A DNA stretch of 5,985 nucleotides. Source: Paraprevotella sp. (GTDB lineage Bacteria > Bacteroidota > Bacteroidia > Bacteroidales > Bacteroidaceae). Location of the stretch: assembly GCA_021205005.1 (NCBI GenBank), contig JAJPYK010000263.1:1-5985 (forward strand), in the 5' to 3' direction. Each line of letters begins with the position of its first letter. The first letter of the stretch is position 1. The notes beneath the pieces are model-generated. The model was not told the origin of the DNA. It made no database searches and was given only the letters and a program-made list of their open reading frames with translations. Made by a program: the position numbers and the translations under genes. Below are positions 1-5,985 of the stretch, one piece after another.

Positions 1-2049
1 TACGATATACAATCCAGAGGTTAGACCTTCCAGAGCCTTTGAGGAGTCTACTTGGCTACGTACTTGCGTTCCATTTACGTGGTATACATCTACTGGTTTA
101 TTGTCTGTTTTTGCTTGTTCCACATTTGTTGTCCCGCCGTTGGGTACGATACGCAACCGGTTTATGTTGGCAGAGTTGGCAGAAATATAAGCACGGAAAG
201 GATGTATACCTACATTCGTTGTATTGACGTTCCAGAATGAGTCGTCTGAAATGATGTAAGAACCTTGTGCCACCGGATAAATAGACGTATAAGTTCCTTG
301 CATTTGGCCGTAAGAAAGGGTAGAGGGCGTGGCTTCTATCTGTATATCGGAGACATGGATCTCCAATGCGCTTTCCGTTGTTCGGAACAAACTCGGAGTA
401 TTGGCTTTCAGCTGGGCTGTACTTTCTACGTTCAACTGGTCGTTCTCAATGTGGGTTATACTGTAAAAGGTTATATGATCGTCACTTTTCACTTCGAAGG
501 GTAATATTGTTGTTCCCCATTCTCCGGAAGATAAGTTTCGGTTATAAGACGCCTTGATAGCCGTGAACGTTGTGGGGACATAGAACGGTTCTCCATCCGT
601 TAAGGTCAGGTTGGCGCAAGTGTATTGGCCTTCCGTCTCTTCCATTATTATATTTGGAGTATTTTCAAGGCCTTCTTCTGCTTTTACATAGATCAGGCAA
701 TTAGGATTTAATCCTTCCGGTACAGAAAAATCAGATACTCCATTTACTTCCGTCAAGTCAATGGACGTGATGGATGAAGCATCATAGGTTCCGATAATTG
801 TAGCAAAAGTCGATTCATCCCAATCTCCTTGTAATTTCAGGTTGGTTCCAGTACCGATATTTGCCAATGTGTTACCTGCTTGCAACGTAAACGTTGTTGT
901 ATAGCCTTTTCCTCCGTTATCGTCTTTGAGTATATCACCCAAGTATTCGGCTTCAAACCATATTTTCAATTCATGCTGGCCGTTTGCCAAAGTCTCGTTT
1001 TCAAGGATGTTGCGTTCTTGTGCTTGCCACGAATAAGTTTTTCCGTCTTCGCTGTCTGTATCCCTACTTAGGGAGATACGATGGGGTTTTGAACCATCAA
1101 TTTGATAGCAGAGTGTCACGTGTACCGTATCATACTTGATGTCGCCTTGATTATAGATGACTTTCGTGTTGATTTTACCTCCGAGATTGATGCCTTCATC
1201 GGCATTGTCTATGGTTAAATCCGTGAGATCTTTTGCGGGATTTCCATTGAAGGACAATTGAGGAGCTTCCAAATAATCGAGCATTTTGTCATACGAAAGT
1301 TTGAAGTTTGGGTAATCGTACATGATTTGCCAGCGTCCTATAATATCTTTCGTATTGGTTAAAGCCATTTTCTTCACGTTGTAGTCTTCCAGGATATCGG
1401 CCTGTTGTTCGAATCCGTCCATACCTACGGTGCGGAATTGCATTTCGATTTTTCCGTTTCCTTTGGACGTTACTGGGGTTACATATCGTCCGATGTGGTC
1501 TTGTCCCGGTCTGTCTAAACTTGTATAGACTCCATATTCTTCTTGACTTCCGTCTCCCGGATTATAGTTACTCAGGTAAATAGTGGGGCGTTGGGCGTCG
1601 CAAATGAATTGTGTACGCATGGAACCATCACTATTTTGCCATAAACGGGCATAAAAAGTCACCGTCGTGTCTGAATCCAAGTTGAACGTCCTTAATTTGC
1701 CGGGATCGATACGGGGGCCGCAGTCATCGGCACCGTTGGTCGCTCCTTCGAACTGGACTACATAGAAATAGTCACTTGCATAAGTCGATCCAGCTTTATT
1801 TTTATCCACTACGATGAAATCCTTGTTCAATTTGATTTGCAGGAGGTAGGTACTGTCCGCGAGACGTTTTAATTTGTACTCGTCATTCCTGTCCAAATTC
1901 AATTCACCTTTCTCATTAGTCCCGAACCCTTCGCGGATAACCAGATTCTTTTCGAATGTCCCGTAATAAGGACCTTCTGTGATTTGTGCTTGTACCCATT
2001 CGGCTCCTGCCATCAGTGCCGTACATAAAAATATGAATCCTTTTCTCAT
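1..2049 (-). CDS. Secreted beta-rich protein of unknown function with C-terminal sorting-like tail (3' end cut by window)
   Basis: The frame is open from the ATG at 2047-2049 to the left edge: 683 residues with no stop. Residues 1-22 are a signal peptide (MRKGF, hydrophobic core, then A-E-W-V-Q-A before Q), so the product is exported. Residues 24 to about 255 match nothing I recognise. Residues 264-395 look like a beta-sandwich of alternating hydrophobic strands. From about 404 to 622 comes a module I know from other Bacteroidota surface proteins: GDWDESTF followed by a leucine-rich-repeat-like ITSIDL segment, NPNCLIYV (448-455), TDGEPFYVP (484-492), WGTTILPF (511-518) and PFRAYI (616-621). 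The tail has VYHVNGTQV (655-663) and GLYIV (679-683), resembling the type-IX-like C-terminal sequences that usually finish with NGKKV and a few residues, so probably only about ten residues are missing. It has its own promoter. I infer a surface or periplasmic protein linked to the neighbouring glycan-degrading genes; no catalytic function can be assigned. Confidence 0.9.
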   Translation of the reverse strand, partial: MRKGFIFLCTALMAGAEWVQAQITEGPYYGTFEKNLVIREGFGTNEKGELNLDRNDEYKLKRLADSTYLLQIKLNKDFIVVDKNKAGSTYASDYFYVVQFEGATNGADDCGPRIDPGKLRTFNLDSDTTVTFYARLWQNSDGSMRTQFICDAQRPTIYLSNYNPGDGSQEEYGVYTSLDRPGQDHIGRYVTPVTSKGNGKIEMQFRTVGMDGFEQQADILEDYNVKKMALTNTKDIIGRWQIMYDYPNFKLSYDKMLDYLEAPQLSFNGNPAKDLTDLTIDNADEGINLGGKINTKVIYNQGDIKYDTVHVTLCYQIDGSKPHRISLSRDTDSEDGKTYSWQAQERNILENETLANGQHELKIWFEAEYLGDILKDDNGGKGYTTTFTLQAGNTLANIGTGTNLKLQGDWDESTFATIIGTYDASSITSIDLTEVNGVSDFSVPEGLNPNCLIYVKAEEGLENTPNIIMEETEGQYTCANLTLTDGEPFYVPTTFTAIKASYNRNLSSGEWGTTILPFEVKSDDHITFYSITHIENDQLNVESTAQLKANTPSLFRTTESALEIHVSDIQIEATPSTLSYGQMQGTYTSIYPVAQGSYIISDDSFWNVNTTNVGIHPFRAYISANSANINRLRIVPNGGTTNVEQAKTDNKPVDVYHVNGTQVRSQVDSSKALEGLTSGLYIV

Positions 2050-2073
2050 GGTATGAATTTTAATGTTTCACGG

Positions 2074-2081
2074 CAAAGATA
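2074..2081 (-). promoter_or_regulatory. Bacteroidota -7 promoter element of the secreted protein gene
   Basis: The minus strand reads TATCTTTG, a perfect match to the Bacteroidota -7 consensus TAnnTTTG. Its last base lies 25 bases before the ATG at 2049, giving a short leader. A possible -33 partner, ATTG, lies 23 bases upstream of it (2105-2108), a weak match to the TTTG consensus. This suggests the secreted protein gene can be transcribed independently of the GH3-GH88 genes. The leader has no clear Shine-Dalgarno sequence and is A-rich just before the start, as is usual in this phylum. Confidence 0.65.
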
Positions 2082-2109
2082 GGAAAATGACGTTCCTGTC
2101 CATGCAATG

Positions 2110-2159
2110 ATATTGTTTATTATTGCCAGAATCCTGTTTACTGCGGTTAAAAACAATAT
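2110..2159. repeat. Long-looped inverted repeat in the GH88 / secreted-protein intergenic gap
   Basis: ATATTGTTT at 2110-2118 and AAACAATAT at 2151-2159 are perfect 9-base inverted copies separated by 32 bases. It sits 42 bases after the GH88 stop and upstream of the next promoter. The arms are AT-rich (only one G or C each) and no T-run follows the minus-strand copy closely, so it is a poor intrinsic terminator. It could be a spaced operator or a weak 3' structure of the GH88 transcript, or chance in AT-rich DNA. I see no better terminator in 2082-2200. Confidence 0.3.
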
Positions 2160-2200
2160 GTTTGCCTTTTTATCTGCTCATATGGGAATTCATCTCTTTA

Positions 2201-3406
2201 TTATTTCTTTTCCATTTCTTTGTAACGTGTCAGTGCCTCGATATAATAATAGTCGGCATAATTGATGGATGCGTCTATTTCATACCCTCCCGGCAAATTA
2301 CCCGTGCTGTGGAGCAGAAAAGACGGATTGATGTCACGACTTTGGTAACGGTCGGAAGAAAGGCTTTGAAGCATGCAGAGTGCGGCTTTTTTGTATGTTT
2401 CCGCTTTTTGTGTTTGATCTTCCAGTTGGGATAGCTCCAACAAGCCGGAAGCTACGATGGCCGCTGCCGAAGCGTCTTTGGGTGCAATCGGGATCTTAGG
2501 GTCATCGAAGTCCCAATAGGGGACATAGTCCCCAGGAAGACGCGACAGATATAAGTCTGTCACTTTCTCCACGAAACGAAGATATTTGGGGTCTCCTGTT
2601 TCACGATAGACTATGGTAAAGCCATATATAGCCCAGGCTTGTCCGCGTGCCCACATGGAATTGTCACTGTAGCCTTGGTTCGTTGTTCCTTTCAGGAATC
2701 GTCCGCTGATGGTGTCGTACACTGCTACGTGATAACAAGATCCGTCCGGGCGGAACTGATTTTCCATAGTCTTTTCGGCATAGCTGACCGCCATATTATA
2801 ATAATCTTTTTTGCCGCCATGTTTTGCCGCCCAAAACAAAAGTTCGAGGTTCATCATGTTGTCCATTATGGTGTTGTGTGGCCAATTCATCTGCTTCACC
2901 ATTCCGGGCCACGATAGCATCGTACCGACCTTGGGATTATAGAATTTGGATAATTTTTCCGCTCCTTTAAGCAAGATTTGTTTATATTCATCTTTCTTTG
3001 TCAGACGATAAGCATTGCCGAAACTGCAATAGAATTGGAATCCTAAATCGTGATAGCCCTTATGACTGGCAGACAAGAGGGCTGTGAGAGATTCCGTGTA
3101 TAAGGCGGCTGCTTTTTCGATTTGGGGATTGTTGGTATATTCATAGTCGAACCATAGAATTCCTGGCCAAAAGCCGCTGGTCCAGTCATACACATCGGTT
3201 TTGAGCCACTCTGTGGTATTGTTGTCGATACTGCGTGGAATCAGGGTGATGTTTCCATTCATTTCCGCCAATGTCTTTTTCACTTGCACATCGCAATAGG
3301 ATCGTTGTTTATCGACGTCGATTACGTCCGTATTCGCGTTGTTACGTCCAAATTGCAGGAATAGTACTCCGGTGCAAAGGATTATGCCATAGATTAATAT
3401 TTTCAT
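2201..3406 (-). CDS. GH88 unsaturated glucuronyl hydrolase, secreted
   Basis: This 401-residue protein is a glycoside hydrolase of family 88. The family removes the 4,5-unsaturated uronic acid that polysaccharide lyases leave on the non-reducing end of oligosaccharides, by hydrating the double bond. The two catalytic aspartates known from the Bacillus enzyme are matched by D120 in HDLGF and D182 in MDNMMN. Other family marks are WTSGFWPG (75-82), DNSMWARGQAWAIYGF (248-263), VPYWDFDDP (295-303), the DASAAAIVASGLLEL stretch (311-325) and the LLHSTG...EIDASINYADYYY block (364-388). The length and every motif look complete. Residues 1 to about 24 are a hydrophobic export signal; the Cys at 11 lacks a good lipobox, so a periplasmic protein is likelier than a lipoprotein. 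The start at 3406 is 9 bases after the GH3 terminal stop, so the gene is probably cotranscribed with it. The glycan (glycosaminoglycan, pectin, ulvan, gellan or other) cannot be told from the sequence. Confidence 0.95.
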   Translation of the reverse strand: MKILIYGIILCTGVLFLQFGRNNANTDVIDVDKQRSYCDVQVKKTLAEMNGNITLIPRSIDNNTTEWLKTDVYDWTSGFWPGILWFDYEYTNNPQIEKAAALYTESLTALLSASHKGYHDLGFQFYCSFGNAYRLTKKDEYKQILLKGAEKLSKFYNPKVGTMLSWPGMVKQMNWPHNTIMDNMMNLELLFWAAKHGGKKDYYNMAVSYAEKTMENQFRPDGSCYHVAVYDTISGRFLKGTTNQGYSDNSMWARGQAWAIYGFTIVYRETGDPKYLRFVEKVTDLYLSRLPGDYVPYWDFDDPKIPIAPKDASAAAIVASGLLELSQLEDQTQKAETYKKAALCMLQSLSSDRYQSRDINPSFLLHSTGNLPGGYEIDASINYADYYYIEALTRYKEMEKK

Positions 3407-3607
3407 ATACTGTGCTTATCTGACTGTGAGGATGGTTTTCTTCAAGTCTTTATCGTCCGATGACGCACCGACCATAATTTCAAAATCTCCATTTTCTACC
3501 GTGTAGATCATATTTTTATCGTAGAAAGCCAGTTTTGACGCAGGAAGGGAAAAAGAGACGTTTTGACTCTCTCCTGGTTCTAGTCTCACACGTTTAAAGT
3601 CTTTCAG

Positions 3608-3610
3608 TTA
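3608..3610 (-). other. Premature TAA in the GH3 Fn3-like domain
   Basis: Conceptual codon 707 is TAA, directly after SAPRLVK. The same frame continues without any shift as LKDFKRVRLEPGE and keeps the Fn3-like pattern for 63 more residues to TAA at 3416-3418, ending KKTILTVR. GH3 relatives usually have Glu at this place (K-E-L-K-D-F), so a single G-to-T change of GAA is the simplest origin. It removes about half of the last domain. Confidence 0.9.
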
Positions 3611-4420
3611 TTTTACGAGACGTGGCGCACTCGAATAAAGGTCGCGGATATAGAGTTGGACGATCTCTTCGCCCTTCATCTGACCGGCATTGGTCACTTT
3701 GACGGAGACATCGACCGTCCCATCTTTTGATATTTCAGACGTGGACAAGATCGGGTCGGAATATTCATAACGGGTGTAGCTCAGTCCATGACCGAAACAG
3801 AATAACGGCGTGCTTCCTCCGATGGCATACGGATGGAAGTACATGGATGGTTTGTGGTTGTAAACCATTTGTATTTGTCCGACGTGGCGGGGGAAAGTTA
3901 CGGGGATTTTTCCGGAAGGATTTACCTTGCCATAAAGTATTTCGGCTACGGCCTGTCCTCCGAAACTTCCCGGTTCCCATGCTTCTACCAATGCTCCGGT
4001 GTGCTCGGCAATCCATTCTACGCCCAACTGGCGTCCATTGGTCAGCACTACGACCGTTGGCACTCCTGTGGCTACGATCGCTTCAACCAGTTCTTCTTGC
4101 AATCCCGCCAGATTAATATCCGATCGGTCACAATCTTCGCCACATGTTTTGTCGTTCCAATTGATTCGTAAAGAGTATTCTCCTACAGCTAAGATGGCCA
4201 AGTCTGCTTTCGTCGCCATTTCTACGGCTTGTTTCACCTTGTCTTGGGTCATTTTTCGGATGTTCCATCCTTGATCCAGAAACGTGAAGTTCGTGGATGG
4301 CGATACTTTTTTCAGTCCTTCGAGTATTGTGGTCACGTTCTCGTCAGGCTGTGTTAAGGGCCAGTCACCCAATATAGTTTGATTGTCGGCATTGACGCCG
4401 GTGACAAACACGTTTTTATA

Positions 4421-4427
4421 TTTTTTT
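4421..4427 (-). other. Homopolymer frameshift site in the GH3 gene (seven A in the coding strand)
   Basis: The coding strand reads GAG, seven A, then TATAAAAACG. With seven A the upstream frame ends LDEKKI and stops at TAA (4416-4418). With six A it would read LDEKKYKNVFVTGVNADNQ, exactly what is expected for the linker into the second GH3 domain. The lesion is therefore one extra base (or two missing). An ATG at 4448-4450 in the downstream frame overlaps the end of the upstream piece by 35 bases, which would allow re-initiation in principle. Confidence 0.92.
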
Positions 4428-4778
4428 CTCGTCGAGAGGAAGAATTCCATTGTTGGTCAGGAGCACGATGGATTTGCGTGCTGCCTCCAATGCCGTCTGT
4501 TGGTGCTGGGCATTGAAGAGCACCTTTCGGGCTTCATTCTCGGGAGTCATATATTTCTCAAATAGTCCCAATCGGAATTTCGCAAAAAGAATCTTTCGAC
4601 AGGATTCGTCGATTCTTTCTGTAGGGATGTTCCATTCTTGCACCAGTTCCAATACTTTTTCGTAGAATTCCGGACCGTGCATGTGCATGTCCATTCCGGC
4701 TTCTATCGATTGGTAATAGGCGTCTTTGTTGTCTACGGATGTGTGATGCAGGTCGTGTGTATGTTCGATATCCATCCA

Positions 4779-4781
4779 GTA
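4779..4781 (-). other. GH3 nucleophile codon: Tyr where Asp is expected (residue 317)
   Basis: The motif GFVxSDW carries the catalytic nucleophile Asp in GH3 enzymes. Here the codon is TAC, giving GFVISYWMDIEH. The surrounding residues (KGFVIS, then WMDIEHTHDLHHT, and AGMDMHMHGPEF further on) align well with the family, so this is a point substitution inside a well-kept motif. GAC to TAC is a single G-to-T change. Confidence 0.85.
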
Positions 4782-5765
4782 GCTAATGACGAACCCTTTG
4801 AAGTTCCATTCTTTCCGTAATATGTCCTCCATGAGCCATGGATTCGTATGGCAGGGTATGCCGTTCAACTCGTTGTGTGAGGTCATGAGGCTATAGGCTC
4901 CGGCCTCTATGGCTGCTTTGAAAGGGGGAAAGAAAATTTCTCTGAGTGTGCGTTCCGACAGGTCGGCAGGCGAGCCGTTGGTTCCATTGGCCGGTTGGCA
5001 GCCTCCGATAAGGTGCTTGGCGCATGCCAATACGTTTTCCGGCTTGCCGAAGCCCTCTCCTTGATAGCCACGGACAGAAGCGGCTCCCAATAGCGATACG
5101 AGATAAGGGTCTTCTCCAAAAGTTTCGCCTACCCGTCCCCAGCGCGGATCCCGTGCAACTTCGACATTCGGATTAAAGGTCCATTGCGAGCCGGTGGCTC
5201 TCATTTCCAAGGCTGTTTGCCGGCAGATAGTTTCTACCAGGTTCACGTCGAACATGGAAGCTTGTCCAATGCTGGTGGGGTATACGGTGCAGCCGACCAC
5301 TTGTGCGTTTCCGTGAATGGCGTCTATTCCGATGATGAGAGGATTTTTCAAGCGGCTTTTCTGAGCCAGCCCTTGCAACAGATTAGCTTCTTTTGTCGTA
5401 AGGACGTGCAGTAAGGAACCGATTTGTCCTTTGACAACCATTTCTTTCACGTTTTCTTCCGTGATGCCGGGATAGAATCCTTGTGACGTATTGTGGGCCA
5501 GGTCCTCTACGGTCAGATCGGCGGCAGCCGTCCTCATGTGTTCCTGCCCTACCCATTGGCACATCTGCCCGACTTTTTCTTCAATCGTCATGCGCGACAT
5601 CAGGTCGTCCACTCTCTTTTCTATTGGTTGTCCCGCATCCTTGTAGACTTCAGTCGTCTTATCTGCCCACAGGTGTATTCCGGTAAAAGCAAATGTGGAT
5701 GCCATTAAAATTCTGATTTTTTTATTCATATTATGGATTGCTAATAGTTGTGCGGATGTATGGTG

Positions 5766-5773
5766 CAAATATA
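5766..5773 (-). promoter_or_regulatory. Bacteroidota -7 promoter element of the GH3-GH88 operon
   Basis: The minus strand reads TATATTTG, a perfect TAnnTTTG match, ending 37 bases before the GH3 ATG. Transcription would start at about 5758-5762, giving a leader of roughly 30 bases without a Shine-Dalgarno sequence. No TTTG is found at the normal -33 spacing, so the promoter may depend on an activator, which fits the substrate-induced control usual for polysaccharide utilisation genes (inference). The 9-base gap between GH3 and GH88 means this promoter probably also drives GH88. Confidence 0.65.
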
Positions 5774-5799
5774 AGCCGTACTGAAGGAACGGGATGGAA

Positions 5800-5856
5800 A
5801 TATCCTTTGCAAAGATGGGACAAAGCTTCGCCTCTATCGTGAAATGCCATATCCTT
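5800..5856. promoter_or_regulatory. Possible operator region: palindrome and repeated ATATCCTT upstream of the operon promoter
   Basis: CTTTGCAAAG at 5805-5814 is a perfect 10-base palindrome about 45 bases upstream of the inferred transcription start, a position suited to an activator. It overlaps ATATCCTT (5800-5807), which occurs again in the same direction at 5849-5856, and both copies are followed by TGCA and GAT with a small indel between them. A binding site for a SusR-like or hybrid two-component regulator is a reasonable guess, but no regulator is in the window and such short repeats can arise by chance. Confidence 0.3.
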
Positions 5857-5969
5857 GCAGATTTTAATAGCATATTTGTATGGTAGGGGTGAATAAAACA
5901 ACTATATTTGAACATGAAAATTTGAATGCCATGGATACTGTTTCTTTGAGTGTGTCTGATTGAAGGCAC

Positions 5970-5985
5970 AAAAAAGGGACCTGAC
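5970..5985 (-). terminator. Possible right half of an intrinsic terminator of an upstream minus-strand gene
   Basis: Read on the minus strand the window begins GTCAGGTCCC followed by six T. A GC-rich segment directly before a T-run is what the descending arm of an intrinsic terminator looks like. The matching arm would lie beyond the window edge, so this cannot be confirmed. The remaining 5774-5969 holds no coding sequence that I can support. Confidence 0.25.

Larger units (their letters stand above)
3416..5729 (-). pseudogene. GH3 beta-glucosidase (BglX-like), disrupted by frameshift, internal stop and nucleophile substitution
   Basis: Joined across its lesions this is a 770-residue GH3 enzyme, the usual length for periplasmic BglX-type beta-glucosidases, which cut beta-linked glucose or related sugars from non-reducing ends. 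I chose the ATG at 5727-5729 because it begins a signal peptide (MNKKIRILM..., cleavage likely after LWA at 22) and lies 37 bases after a good -7 element; the frame stays open to 5969 but that extension is not protein-like. Seen in order: TIEEKVGQM (48-56), GIDAIHG (134-140), DPRWGR and GEDP (194-208), KHLIGG (238-243), the nucleophile motif reading GFVISYW (312-318) instead of the expected SDW, then the second domain with VGE (515-517) and EAWEPGSFGGQA, and an Fn3-like domain to the terminal TAA at 3416-3418. The frameshift is at 4421-4427 and an internal TAA at 3608-3610. As written, the frame gives a 437-residue piece (4416-5729) and a 280-residue piece (3608-4450). Very unlikely to be an active glucosidase. 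Confidence 0.93.

Noticed and set aside
39..557. Plus-strand open frames of 62-79 codons
   Set aside because: They are antisense to the continuous 683-codon secreted protein frame and show no features of their own.
2123..2434. Plus-strand open frame of 103 codons
   Set aside because: It lies mostly antisense to the well-supported C-terminal part of GH88, has no promoter or family features, and is a shadow frame.
3727..4274. Several overlapping plus-strand frames of 91-129 codons, and a minus-strand frame at 3765-4016
   Set aside because: All lie over the GH3 second domain, whose frame carries clear family motifs; their translations are rich in Arg, Cys and His and look like shadows.
4416..4450. 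Programmed ribosomal frameshifting to make full-length GH3
   Set aside because: The shift needed is +1, which does not fit the -1 slippery heptamer logic, and the downstream nonsense codon and lost nucleophile would still leave a dead enzyme.
5903..5910. Plus-strand TATATTTG as a divergent -7 promoter element
   Set aside because: TTTG lies 24 bases upstream, which is long, and no plus-strand gene starts before the window edge: the ATG codons at 5914, 5926 and 5931 all meet stops quickly. The motif is common in AT-rich DNA.
5730..5969. An 80-residue N-terminal extension of the GH3 frame to an ATG at 5969
   Set aside because: It would run through the promoter and lies upstream of a proper signal peptide starting at 5729; its composition is not protein-like and secreted GH3 enzymes do not carry it.
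1..5985. Insertion sequences, CRISPR arrays, tRNA or rRNA genes, phage or defence genes
   Set aside because: No transposase, terminal repeats, regularly spaced repeats, cloverleaf-like sequence or defence-type protein was seen; the GH3 lesions are point changes, not insertions of mobile DNA.

Overview
The window looks like a Bacteroidota chromosome, most likely a gut Bacteroides or a close relative. The evidence is: TAnnTTTG-type -7 promoter elements in front of two genes, no obvious Shine-Dalgarno sequences, a GH3/GH88 carbohydrate-degradation gene pair, and a secreted protein ending in the tyrosine-rich, glycine-rich tail common in Bacteroidota surface proteins. All recognisable genes are on the minus strand, so the window is read from right to left. 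The species cannot be fixed from the sequence alone.

Layout, in transcription order. (1) 5730-5985: non-coding upstream region with a good -7 element and a palindrome that may be an operator; a partial terminator of an upstream gene may lie at the extreme right edge. (2) 3416-5729: a BglX-like GH3 beta-glucosidase of 770 codons that is broken in three independent ways. The catalytic Asp of the SDW motif reads Tyr, a run of seven T on the plus strand (seven A in the coding strand) gives a +1 frameshift, and a TAA replaces a residue in the last domain. (3) 2201-3406: an intact, secreted GH88 unsaturated glucuronyl hydrolase starting only 9 bases after the GH3 terminal stop, so the two probably form one operon. 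(4) 2050-2200: intergenic region with a long-looped inverted repeat and a separate promoter. (5) 1-2049: a secreted protein of at least 683 residues of unknown function, built of beta-rich segments and a Bacteroidota-type sorting tail, cut by the left edge probably only a few residues before its end.

How the genes would work together: the GH88 removes 4,5-unsaturated uronic acid from oligosaccharides made by a polysaccharide lyase, and the GH3, if it were intact, would remove beta-linked sugars (typically glucose) from the non-reducing end of such oligosaccharides in the periplasm. This points to a fragment of a polysaccharide utilisation locus aimed at a uronic-acid-containing glycan. No SusC/SusD pair, lyase or regulator is visible, so the substrate is not identifiable. 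The most notable observation is the multiply damaged GH3 next to an undamaged GH88. I see no convincing new biological system in the window.
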